A DNA stretch of 40,149 nucleotides, taken from a virus. Below, in pieces: positions 31,394 through 37,426 of the stretch. The position numbers were made by a program, and so were the translations under genes. Numbering within the stretch: the first letter of the stretch is position 1; each line of letters opens with the position of its first letter. The notes beneath the pieces are model-generated. The model saw only the letters and a list, made by a program, of their open reading frames with translations, was not told where the DNA came from and ran no database searches. The DNA lies in the IMG/VR virus record IMGVR_UViG_3300005337_000032, positions 1-40,149 of that record, one strand, 5' to 3'.

Positions 31394-31984
31394 ATGACGC
31401 GATCCGGCGACCGGCTCGCCTTCACGACGGCCAAGCAGGACCGCGTCAAGGAGTGGTTGGTCCGCACCGCGAACGAGTGCGTGGACCTCGCCGTGCGGTA
31501 CACCGAACTGCACGGCCGGATCGCTGGCGGCTCCCCGATGGGCGTCGCCTCCCCGTCGCCGTTCGGACGTCCGCCGTTGCGGTTGGACGTCGTCGACACC
31601 CTCCGCGCCGTCGAGGCGATGACGGACCACCGGGTGAACCTCGCTCGTGGCGCTCTGAGGCTCGGTCTGCGGCCCCCGGGTCCCACAGACCACCCGAGGA
31701 CCGTTCGGGCTCTCACATGGCTCTCACGGGCGTTTCCGACGGTGATGGAGGCGGACCCGGAGACCGCACGGGACGCCGCCCGGGACGTGTTCCACTGGAA
31801 CGCGCGCTGCGGGCTGTCCCTCGGGGTGATCCCGCGGGCGTTCCGGATCGCCGAGCCGTGCCCGGAGTGCGGCGGGGAGACGCTCGTCGCGGACCCGATG
31901 TCGTGGACGGTGACCTGCGTGCGGGCCGGCTGCCCGTACCGGGTGCCGGTGCAGACCGCGGTGACGGTGTGGTCCACGGGGTGA
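31394..31984 (+). CDS. zinc-ribbon protein after the origin (unknown)
   Basis: A 196-aa protein, mostly helical, with a C-terminal zinc ribbon (PCPECGGETLVADP, then VTCVRAGCPYRVP). ATG 31394 has AAGGAG six bases upstream; the frame is open further up, but that stretch holds the DnaA boxes. The position suggests a part in replication or early regulation. No family recognised. Confidence 0.75.
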   Translation: MTRSGDRLAFTTAKQDRVKEWLVRTANECVDLAVRYTELHGRIAGGSPMGVASPSPFGRPPLRLDVVDTLRAVEAMTDHRVNLARGALRLGLRPPGPTDHPRTVRALTWLSRAFPTVMEADPETARDAARDVFHWNARCGLSLGVIPRAFRIAEPCPECGGETLVADPMSWTVTCVRAGCPYRVPVQTAVTVWSTG

Positions 31985-32019
31985 CGCGTACCACATGAGG
32001 GTGTATTCCTTGGGGATGC

Positions 32020-32038
32020 TGTCCGACCGTGTTGGACG
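32020..32038. promoter_or_regulatory. family II operator E
   Basis: TGTCCGAC-CGT-GTTGGACG, a near-perfect dyad in the 84-bp gap before the gene at 32069. A promoter here would govern 32069-33994, but no convincing -10 could be fixed. Confidence 0.68.
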
Positions 32039-32068
32039 GCATTCCACTGCACGGGGGCGGAGTCAACG

Positions 32069-32320
32069 ATGACCGAGGCTGGCTGGACGGCACCTGGAGA
32101 CGACGGGCTGCTGATGCGCGAACCGGACGTGCTCATAACCGACACCGGCCCGATCCCCGTCGTGACGGTCTGGGACGAGGACGAGGGCCTGCGGGTGTTC
32201 CTCGGCAACCGCGAGCCACCACTGACCCGGTCCGGGCTGCGCCTGGTCGGACACGCGCTGCTCGCCTACGCCGAGATGCAGGACCCCAAGGTCCCCGAAC
32301 GATCTGTCCCACGGGACTAG
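32069..32320 (+). CDS. small acidic protein (unknown)
   Basis: An 83-aa protein with a beta part (EPDVLITDTGPIPVVTVWDE) and a helix (GLRLVGHALLAYAEMQ). First gene after operator E. Its 3' end carries operator D2. No family recognised. Confidence 0.72.
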   Translation: MTEAGWTAPGDDGLLMREPDVLITDTGPIPVVTVWDEDEGLRVFLGNREPPLTRSGLRLVGHALLAYAEMQDPKVPERSVPRD

Positions 32321-32346
32321 ACGCGACCGGCCGACGGTGTTAGACA
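32305..32346 (+). promoter_or_regulatory. family II tandem operators D2 and D forming a rightward promoter
   Basis: D2 TGTCCCAC-GGG-ACTAGACG at 32305-32323 and D CGGCCGAC-GGT-GTTAGACA at 32328-32346, starts 23 bp apart. TAGACG (32318-32323) and TAGACA (32341-32346) are again separated by 17 bp, exactly as at 26450-26491. The predicted start is one base before ATG 32354. Confidence 0.62.
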
Positions 32347-32353
32347 CGGAGGC

Positions 32354-32530
32354 ATGGACCGACTCGACCTGGACACCCCGGACCACGTTCTGAACGCCGC
32401 GACAGCGGACATCGAGAGCCTCTACATCCTCGACGGCATCTCGGACGACCTGATCGTCACCTTCCGCGTGTGGGACTCGATGTACCGCAGCGCCGTCGCC
32501 CGGGATCGCGCCGGGCTGGTGCACCGGTGA
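32354..32530 (+). CDS. 58-aa protein after tandem operators (unknown)
   Basis: A short protein (MDRLDLDTPDHVLNAATADI, then DGISDDLIVTFRVWDSMYRS). It begins one base after the predicted transcription start, so its mRNA may be nearly leaderless, though GGAGG lies just upstream. The stop overlaps the next GTG. No family recognised. Confidence 0.72.
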   Translation: MDRLDLDTPDHVLNAATADIESLYILDGISDDLIVTFRVWDSMYRSAVARDRAGLVHR

Positions 32531-32781
32531 ACGCGCCGGCGGTGCAGGCCGCGGTGGTGCAGCGGGTGGTCCCCGGGCACACCGTGGACAAGGGACCGGA
32601 CGGCCAGGTCGCGGAGGGCTGGGGCGTCGCGTTCCAGGTCCGCCGGCTCGTCGTCGACCTCGCCGAGGGCGCGCACCGCAACGGCCAGTCCGTGGACTGG
32701 ACGACCCTGGTGATCAGCGCTGCGCCGGCACCGAACGGGTCCGACGGTATCGTGGTCAGCGCGCGGGCGGGCACCCGGTGA
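32527..32781 (+). CDS. small protein (unknown)
   Basis: An 84-aa beta-rich protein (VQRVVPGHTVDKGPDGQVAE, then VAFQVRRLVVDLAEGAHRNG). 4-bp overlaps at both ends place it in one operon with its neighbours. No family recognised. Confidence 0.7.
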   Translation: MNAPAVQAAVVQRVVPGHTVDKGPDGQVAEGWGVAFQVRRLVVDLAEGAHRNGQSVDWTTLVISAAPAPNGSDGIVVSARAGTR

Positions 32782-32972
32782 GCGCCCCCGGGCTCGCCGC
32801 AGCCGCGCAGAAGGTGCGCGCCACCCGCGAGGAGCAGACCGCCGCGACGGCAGCCCGCGGCGAGGCGGAGACCGTCCTGGAGCACGCCCGGCAGGCGGAG
32901 CGGGAGGCCCGGCTCCGGTTCGAGGACGCGTGCGCGGACCTGTACGCGGCGGCGGTCGAGGCGCAGCCGTGA
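32778..32972 (+). CDS. short coiled-coil protein (unknown)
   Basis: A 64-aa protein that is almost entirely one Ala/Glu/Arg-rich helix (ATREEQTAATAARGEAETVL, then EHARQAEREARLRFEDA), probably an oligomer-forming coiled coil. Overlaps both neighbours by 4 bp. Function unknown. Confidence 0.7.
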   Translation: MSAPGLAAAAQKVRATREEQTAATAARGEAETVLEHARQAEREARLRFEDACADLYAAAVEAQP

Positions 32973-33349
32973 TCGCGTTCCACGGTGGAGCCCCTGGGTT
33001 GCGACCCGGCGACTGGATCGTGCCTCGCTCGCCGGAGGACACCGCGCACTTCGTGGACGGGTGCCCGGTGTGCGAGGCGCGGCGTCGCGGCGAGCGGCTT
33101 CCGGAGGACGACCTGGACCCGACGCTGGTGTACGTGACGACCGAGCGCGACTACGCGACGGTGTTCGCGGACGGCTACCCGCGCGGCGGGCTGTACCGGG
33201 TGGAGACCCAGGGCGAGTTGACGCCCTCCCCGGACCCGGTGCCGTCGTGGGGTGTGCCGCGCGCGCGGGTGGTGTCCGTGCTGGACCGCCTGGTCCGGCT
33301 CAGCGTGCACGACCGGCGTCGGCTGCAACGCCGCTACCTCGGCCGGTGA
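32969..33349 (+). CDS. ADP-ribosyltransferase-like small protein
   Basis: A 126-aa protein. FHGGAPGLRPGDWIVP with His5, LVYVTTERDYATVFADGYP with Tyr55 and the Thr pair, and GGLYRVETQGELTPSPDP follow the strand and motif order of Arr/KptA-type ADP-ribosyltransferases. An insert holds C32-x2-C35. Such enzymes transfer ADP-ribose from NAD to protein, nucleic acid or drugs. It is three bases from a DNA methyltransferase gene, which hints at a joint role in DNA modification or host takeover. Family call is by eye only. Confidence 0.6.
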   Translation: MIAFHGGAPGLRPGDWIVPRSPEDTAHFVDGCPVCEARRRGERLPEDDLDPTLVYVTTERDYATVFADGYPRGGLYRVETQGELTPSPDPVPSWGVPRARVVSVLDRLVRLSVHDRRRLQRRYLGR

Positions 33350-33352
33350 CCC

Positions 33353-33994
33353 ATGCGGCTCGTGGACCTGTTCTGCTGCGCCGGGGGTGCGTCCGCTGGT
33401 TACGCGCGCGCAGGGTTCGAGGTGCGGGGCGTCGACATCGTGAAGCAGCCTGAGTACCCGTACCCGTTCACCCTGGGCGACGCCCTGCGCGAAGACCTGC
33501 GCGACGCCGACGCGATCCACGCCTCGCCGCCATGCAAGGTGCACACCCCGCTGCGGCACACCGCGCGCCGGGAGATGAACCACGTCGACCTGATCGGCCC
33601 GACGCGCGACCTGCTGGTGGCGACCGGGCTGCCGTACGTGATCGAGAACGTGGTCGGCGCTCGTCCGGTCATGCTCGACCCGGTCTGCTACTGCGGGTCG
33701 TCGTTCGGGCTCGCGGTGCGTCGCCACCGACTGTTCGAGTCGAACTTCCCGCTCGTCGCGCCAGCGTGCGACCACGCCTCCCAACCGGTCGTCCTGGGCG
33801 TCTACGGCACGGGCGGATCGGACTCCGGGCGCGCCGCACGAGGGGGAGGTGGTGGGGTGAAGGTCTCAGGCCGTGCCGCCGCCGACGCGCTGGGCATCGA
33901 CTGGACGACCAATCAGACCCGGCTCTCCCAGGCGATCCCCCCGGCGTACACCGAGCACATCGGTCGCCAACTGCTCGCCGTCCTTCAGCGGTAG
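33353..33994 (+). CDS. DNA cytosine-C5 methyltransferase
   Basis: A 213-aa enzyme. Motif I is DLFCCAGGASAGYARAGF (about 5-22), the catalytic SPPC lies at 58-61 (Cys61), ENV at 98-100, and RRHRLFE near 123-129. Conserved end motifs (LSQAIPPAYTEHIGRQLL) are present. The target-recognition part is very short, so the recognised sequence may be short. It may protect phage DNA from restriction. No matching restriction gene is seen. Converges with the leftward island, overlapping by 10 bp. Confidence 0.9.
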   Translation: MRLVDLFCCAGGASAGYARAGFEVRGVDIVKQPEYPYPFTLGDALREDLRDADAIHASPPCKVHTPLRHTARREMNHVDLIGPTRDLLVATGLPYVIENVVGARPVMLDPVCYCGSSFGLAVRRHRLFESNFPLVAPACDHASQPVVLGVYGTGGSDSGRAARGGGGGVKVSGRAAADALGIDWTTNQTRLSQAIPPAYTEHIGRQLLAVLQR

Positions 33995-34125
33995 CCGACA
34001 ACCGCCCGGCGCTCGGCGTAGCCCTCAGCGGCGGCCAGGGTGCGGAAGGTGTGGCGTTCCACGCCGTTGGTCAGGGTGGTGAAGGTGCCGTCCGGGTTCG
34101 CGGTGACGACGGTGTTGGGGGTCAC
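33985..34125 (-). CDS. 46-aa leftward protein (unknown)
   Basis: A small protein (MTPNTVVTANPDGTFTTLTN, then GVERHTFRTLAAAEGYAERR) starting at a GTG three bases after the preceding leftward stop. A basic helical end suggests a small binding protein. Last gene of the P3 unit. Confidence 0.65.
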   Translation of the reverse strand: MTPNTVVTANPDGTFTTLTNGVERHTFRTLAAAEGYAERRAVVGYR

Positions 34126-34127
34126 GG

Positions 34128-34325
34128 TCAGGCCCCCTTGAACTTCGGGTTCGGCTTGCGGAAGGTGATCGTCATCTGGCCGGGCTTCGTCTTCAGGAAC
34201 CCGCGGCGGTACTCGGTGGCGACCTCCCAGCCGTCGTCCAGGTACTTCTGACGCTCCTTGGCCCCGGCGCTCGTGGTGCCGCTGAGGGTGACGGTCTTGA
34301 GGATGAACGGGTCGCGTCGGCTCAC
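34128..34325 (-). CDS. 65-aa basic leftward protein (unknown)
   Basis: A basic protein (FILKTVTLSGTTSAGAKERQ, then YLDDGWEVATEYRRGFLKTK). A pattern that I associate with small actinophage proteins of unknown function. GTG start almost touches the preceding stop. Confidence 0.72.
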   Translation of the reverse strand: MSRRDPFILKTVTLSGTTSAGAKERQKYLDDGWEVATEYRRGFLKTKPGQMTITFRKPNPKFKGA

Positions 34326-34326
34326 G

Positions 34327-34632
34327 TCACGCCTCCGCAGCGTCGGTGGCGGCGACGGTGCGCTCGGCGTCGCGCAGGTCGCGGTTGGCGTTCACCGCGT
34401 CCACTCGCGCCTCATCGAGCGCGGTGCGAGCGTCCAGAGCGCGGTCGGTGACAAGCCGGACGAGTCGCTGCGCGGCGGCGAGGTCGGCGTCAGCCTGGCG
34501 CATCTCGTGCTCGGCGTCGTGCACGCTCGCGCGGTAGTGCTGGGCGACCTCGCGGAGGTGCGGGAGAATCTTGGTGCGGTACTCGTCGAGCAGGGCGGCG
34601 TCGAGGCGCGCCTCGCGGTCGGTGTCGGTCAT
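34327..34632 (-). CDS. coiled-coil leftward protein (unknown)
   Basis: A 101-aa protein, helical throughout (HDAEHEMRQADADLAAAQRL, then TALDEARVDAVNANRDLRDA), likely a long antiparallel or dimeric coiled coil. ATG 34632 has AAGGAGCC at a good distance. Preceded by a hairpin that may limit read-through from P3. Confidence 0.72.
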   Translation of the reverse strand: MTDTDREARLDAALLDEYRTKILPHLREVAQHYRASVHDAEHEMRQADADLAAAQRLVRLVTDRALDARTALDEARVDAVNANRDLRDAERTVAATDAAEA

Positions 34633-34667
34633 CGGGACAGGCTCCTTCGGGTTGTGGGTGAAGCGGG

Positions 34668-34692
34668 CGGGCGGGGCACGAGGCCCCGCCCG
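34668..34692 (-). terminator. GC-rich hairpin between two leftward genes
   Basis: A perfect 10-bp stem (34668-34677 with 34683-34692) and five-base loop just past the stop of the 89-aa gene. No T run follows, so it may weaken rather than end transcription. Confidence 0.65.
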
Positions 34693-34701
34693 GCAGGTCG
34701 A

Positions 34702-34971
34702 TCAGGCGAGGTAGGCGGCGGCGACCGCGGTGAGGACGTCGATCCCGGTGGCCCGGAAGGTGGCCTGCGGGCCGGTGAAGACCTCGTTGGCGGTGCACGC
34801 GGACAGGATCGTGTCGGTGTCGTTGATCGCGATCCAGACCGCGCGGCTGCCGGAGACGATCAGCACGTTGCCGCGGTAGGCAGGCTTGATCGTGGCGGCG
34901 ATGCCGCCGTGGGCGAGGGTGTCGACCAGCCGGACGGCGAGGGCCATGGCGGGGTTCGCGGTGGTGTTCAT
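34702..34971 (-). CDS. 89-aa leftward protein, predicted leaderless (unknown)
   Basis: A small alpha/beta protein (MALAVRLVDTLAHGGIAATI, then RGNVLIVSGSRAVWIAINDT and ATGIDVLTAVAAAYLA). The -10 of P3 lies so that +1 is the A of ATG 34971. No family recognised. Confidence 0.75.
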   Translation of the reverse strand: MNTTANPAMALAVRLVDTLAHGGIAATIKPAYRGNVLIVSGSRAVWIAINDTDTILSACTANEVFTGPQATFRATGIDVLTAVAAAYLA

Positions 34972-34977
34972 GGCTCC

Positions 34978-35006
34978 ATCATACGCACGCGGTGCGGGTT
35001 ATCCCT
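34978..35006 (-). promoter_or_regulatory. family I promoter/operator P3
   Basis: Read leftward: -35-like AGGGAT, 17-bp spacer with GCAC-CGC-GTGC, -10 TATGAT ending at 34978. Expected +1 (seven bases on) is 34971, the first base of the ATG. Confidence 0.78.
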
Positions 35007-35018
35007 AGTGGGCCGCGG

Positions 35019-35030
35019 GTGATCCGTCAC
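35019..35030. repeat. 12-bp dyad at a gene end
   Basis: GTGATCCGTCAC, overlapping the stop of the 75-aa leftward gene and placed before promoter P3. A short form of the dyads at 21433, 23685 and 35522. Confidence 0.45.
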
Positions 35031-35254
35031 AGCCAGAGCCCGTCGTGGCGGACCACCTCGACTACCTCCCAGGTCCACCGCCCGGCCGTGCCGCGGTAGG
35101 AACCCTCGTACTGGCCGCCGGTCTGGTACGTCGTGGCGTACGGCAGCCAGCCGATCAGCGTTCCGGCGTCGGCGATCACCTCGGTGACCTCCAGCAGGTG
35201 GGTGCGGCCGTTGCGCCGCACCCGGACCACGTCCCCGGGCTCGATGGCGGTCAC
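35027..35254 (-). CDS. 75-aa SH3-like leftward protein (unknown)
   Basis: A beta-rich protein (IEPGDVVRVRRNGRTHLLEV, then GTAGRWTWEVVEVVRHDGLW) similar in pattern to small SH3/KOW folds. GTG overlaps the preceding stop by 4 bp. Second gene from P4. Confidence 0.72.
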   Translation of the reverse strand: MTAIEPGDVVRVRRNGRTHLLEVTEVIADAGTLIGWLPYATTYQTGGQYEGSYRGTAGRWTWEVVEVVRHDGLWL

Positions 35255-35475
35255 GCCTCCGTCCGGACCCAGGCGGTGGTCCCGGGCTTCTTGGCGGAGG
35301 CCGCGGTCTGGACCAGACCGGCCTCCGCGAGGGCACCGAGCAGGGCGCGGATGGTGGCGACCGGCGGCGCGGCGGGGAACAGCGCGCGCTTGATCTCGGC
35401 CGGGGTGCGCGGCGTCGAGGTGACGGCGTCGAGGATGACCCGCTGGGCTCGGGGGAGGTTCTCGGTGGTGGGCAT
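35251..35475 (-). CDS. winged-helix leftward protein, predicted leaderless
   Basis: A 74-aa protein with a wHTH pattern (RAQRVILDAVTSTPRTPAEI, then VATIRALLGALAEAGLVQTA). Could be a regulator of the leftward units. The P4 -10 places +1 on the first base of ATG 35475. Confidence 0.76.
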   Translation of the reverse strand: MPTTENLPRAQRVILDAVTSTPRTPAEIKRALFPAAPPVATIRALLGALAEAGLVQTAASAKKPGTTAWVRTEA

Positions 35476-35481
35476 GGCTCT

Positions 35482-35510
35482 AGTATACGCACGCGGTGCG
35501 CGTTATGGGT
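35482..35510 (-). promoter_or_regulatory. family I promoter/operator P4
   Basis: Read leftward: -35-like ACCCAT, 17-bp spacer with GCAC-CGC-GTGC, -10 TATACT ending at 35482. Expected +1 is 35475, the first base of the ATG. Confidence 0.8.
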
Positions 35511-35519
35511 AGCGGGCGA

Positions 35520-35539
35520 GGAGTGCTCCGCATCACTTC
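35520..35539. repeat. 20-bp repeated 3'-end element, copy 2
   Basis: Differs from the copy at 21431-21450 at one base. It spans the stop codon of the 65-aa leftward gene and precedes promoter P4, the same layout as copy 1 and P1. Confidence 0.7.
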
Positions 35540-35730
35540 AGCCCTCGCACGCCACGCTCGTCGCACGCGGTCTGGACCTCACCGGCCGAGCCGCTGGCGT
35601 CCTCCATCGCGGCGCGCACACCACCGAGGTCACCCTCGGCCAGTGCGCGCTCGGCGTCCCGGACGTCCTCGCGGATGCGGCGCAACCACTCGCGCACCTC
35701 CGCCTTCGTCATGGGTCGGTCGGCGCTCAC
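35533..35730 (-). CDS. 65-aa helical leftward protein (unknown)
   Basis: A charged helical protein (MTKAEVREWLRRIREDVRDA, then ALAEGDLGGVRAAMEDASGS). GTG start overlaps the preceding stop by 4 bp. Second gene from P5. Confidence 0.72.
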   Translation of the reverse strand: MSADRPMTKAEVREWLRRIREDVRDAERALAEGDLGGVRAAMEDASGSAGEVQTACDERGVRGLK

Positions 35731-35894
35731 CGGGCGTCCCTCTCGGCAGCAGCCTGTGCCTGCTTCCTGGTCTGGTAGGTCCCGACGAACTTGCCGTCCA
35801 CCTTCAAGACCCAGACGTGGCCTGCCTGGTGTGCACCGTCGCCCTCCTTGGTGATCTCAACTCGTCCGTCGGGGGTCGGTTCACTCGTTCGCAT
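35727..35894 (-). CDS. 55-aa DUF2188-like leftward protein, predicted leaderless
   Basis: A small protein (AHQAGHVWVLKVDGKFVGTY, then QTRKQAQAAAERDAR) with the look of a DUF2188-type fold: a strand with W/V, then a strand, then a basic helix. ATG 35894 lies eight bases past the P5 -10. Confidence 0.72.
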   Translation of the reverse strand: MRTSEPTPDGRVEITKEGDGAHQAGHVWVLKVDGKFVGTYQTRKQAQAAAERDAR

Positions 35895-35901
35895 GGGACC
35901 T

Positions 35902-35930
35902 ACTATACGCACGGGGTGCGGGTTATGCCT
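35902..35930 (-). promoter_or_regulatory. family I promoter/operator P5
   Basis: Read leftward: -35-like AGGCAT, 17-bp spacer with GCAC-CCC-GTGC, -10 TATAGT ending at 35902. Expected +1 is 35895, one base before the ATG. Confidence 0.77.
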
Positions 35931-35967
35931 AGCGGTGGGGCGTGTCGGTGTTGCTCCAGCAGGGTGA

Positions 35968-35986
35968 CGTCCATCACTATTAGACG
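35968..35986. promoter_or_regulatory. family II operator I
   Basis: CGTCCATC-ACT-ATTAGACG in the divergent gap between leftward P5 and the last rightward operon. It lies 24 bases before ATG 36011. A partner copy 23 bp away was not found. Confidence 0.6.
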
Positions 35987-36010
35987 GTGACCACTGACCA
36001 GGGGGACGAC

Positions 36011-36127
36011 ATGGACACCGACCTGCTCGCGCTGCTCGCCCGCGGCGTGCCGTGGCTGCTCGCCAAGGAGGCCATCGCGAGCACCCGGCTCGACCGCGAC
36101 GAGACGCACAGCCTGGACGAGCGGTGA
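36011..36127 (+). CDS. 38-aa protein opening the last operon (unknown)
   Basis: A short protein (MDTDLLALLARGVPWLLAKE, then AIASTRLDRDETHSLDER). AGGGGG precedes the ATG at a good distance; GTG 35987 in frame is an alternative that would add eight residues. Its stop overlaps the next GTG. Confidence 0.6.
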   Translation: MDTDLLALLARGVPWLLAKEAIASTRLDRDETHSLDER

Positions 36128-36495
36128 CCTCCCGGCGGGTCCACACGCTGCGGTGGTGGGCACCAGCCGTGAGCGTCGGTGCCGGTGCCGCCATGGTCGG
36201 TGTCGGGTCGTTCCTCGGGGGCGACCCGGGCACCGGCATCGTGATGCTGCTCCTGGGCGGCATCCTGGTGCTCGACCGGCAGGCCACCCGCGAGCAGTTC
36301 AAGTCCGGCTGGGCGCGCGGCTTCAACGACGCCATGTGGGCGTTCCACGAGGCCGGCCAGCACAAGGTCCCCGAGATCGTCACCCGGCAGTTGATCCACG
36401 GCACCGTGATCCCCGAGCCGTGGGACCCGGCGCGGGAGCCTCCGAACTTCGTGGTCAACATGACCTGGACGAAGCGCGACGGGACGGACGACTGA
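36124..36495 (+). CDS. small membrane protein (unknown)
   Basis: A 123-aa protein. Two hydrophobic segments (about 11-31, WWAPAVSVGAGAAMVGVGSF; and 38-52, TGIVMLLLGGILVLD) are followed by a soluble part (NDAMWAFHEAGQHKVPEIVT). Probably cytoplasmic-facing C-terminus. No family recognised. Confidence 0.75.
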   Translation: MTSRRVHTLRWWAPAVSVGAGAAMVGVGSFLGGDPGTGIVMLLLGGILVLDRQATREQFKSGWARGFNDAMWAFHEAGQHKVPEIVTRQLIHGTVIPEPWDPAREPPNFVVNMTWTKRDGTDD

Positions 36496-36776
36496 TGGCA
36501 CGCCTGATCCGTGACGCGTTGCTGCACACATCGGTGGTGACGAACTACGCCGACGCACCCTCCTACGCCGAACCACGCGGGCGGAGGACACTGGACGAGA
36601 GGCCGGCGCTGCCGGTCGAGGTGATCCGCCGCTACCCGGCTCGGCAGATCGAAGCGGCGCTCGACGCGGCCGACGGCGACGTTCGGCGGCTGGTGTTCCA
36701 CGAGGACCGCAGCATCGAGGTGTTGGCCGAACCCAGGGGGAGCCGTGGACGACGAGGACTACCAACCGCCGAGTGA
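36495..36776 (+). CDS. 93-aa protein (unknown)
   Basis: A basic protein (RLIRDALLHTSVVTNYADAP, then PVEVIRRYPARQIEAALDAA). One-base overlap with the previous stop; 32-bp overlap with the next gene. No family recognised. Confidence 0.68.
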   Translation: MARLIRDALLHTSVVTNYADAPSYAEPRGRRTLDERPALPVEVIRRYPARQIEAALDAADGDVRRLVFHEDRSIEVLAEPRGSRGRRGLPTAE

Positions 36777-37062
36777 CCAGCCGCTGAGCGTCGCGGTGGT
36801 CGACGGCCGTGACGCGCTGGCCTACGTGATCGTCCGGCCGACGCCGACCGGTGGCCTCGACGTCGAGGCCGCGTCCAGGGGCCTGTCGAAGGCGGAGGCC
36901 GCCTACGTCCTACGCCGGGTCGCCAGCCAGTGGGACCCGCCGCCGATGAACCCGGACTGCGTCGTCGGTAAGCACACCTCGTGCGCCGGGGACGCGTGGG
37001 ACGACGTCAACGACGAACGGACCACCTGCGGGTGCGACTGCCACGGAGGGCGCGGGACATGA
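36745..37062 (+). CDS. 105-aa protein with C-terminal zinc site
   Basis: N-terminal SVAVVDGRDALAYVIVRPTP and a C-terminal Cys cluster (CVVGKHTSCAGDAWDDVNDE, then TTCGCDCHGG) that looks like a metal knuckle common in actinophage small proteins. GTG start. Function unknown. Confidence 0.74.
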   Translation: MDDEDYQPPSDQPLSVAVVDGRDALAYVIVRPTPTGGLDVEAASRGLSKAEAAYVLRRVASQWDPPPMNPDCVVGKHTSCAGDAWDDVNDERTTCGCDCHGGRGT

Positions 37063-37262
37063 GCATCATCACCGCGGCCGACGTCGAACGGATGGCGGCC
37101 CTGGAGTACAACGAGCACGGGCCTGGGACCTTCGCCGGGCTGGACGAGTCCGAGCGGGAGGCGCAGGTCCGCTGGGCCTACGACCTCCTGCAAGGCACCT
37201 TCCCAGGCAGATGCATCGGGGACCGGCACGTCACGCCGCACCGCGGGTGCACGCTGCGATGA
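37059..37262 (+). CDS. 67-aa protein (unknown)
   Basis: ATG overlaps the previous stop by 4 bp. Helical (TAADVERMAALEYNEHGPGT, then SEREAQVRWAYDLLQGTFPG). No family recognised. Confidence 0.68.
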   Translation: MSIITAADVERMAALEYNEHGPGTFAGLDESEREAQVRWAYDLLQGTFPGRCIGDRHVTPHRGCTLR

Positions 37263-37426
37263 CGGAGTCCGACGACCGGCAAGCCCGGGAGTGGAACGCG
37301 TTCTACGACCAGCAGGTGGAGCGCGGCCTGTGCCCGTACTCGGGACACGCCATCGTCTTCTGCCACCTGACCGACCTGTGCGACTGCTTCGACTTCCCCG
37401 AGGAAGGACCGTTCATCCGTGAGTGA
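37259..37426 (+). CDS. 55-aa protein with Cys/His residues (unknown)
   Basis: Contains LCPYSGHAIVFCHLTDLCDC, a possible metal site. ATG overlaps the previous stop; 8-bp overlap with the next gene. No family recognised. Confidence 0.66.
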   Translation: MTESDDRQAREWNAFYDQQVERGLCPYSGHAIVFCHLTDLCDCFDFPEEGPFIRE

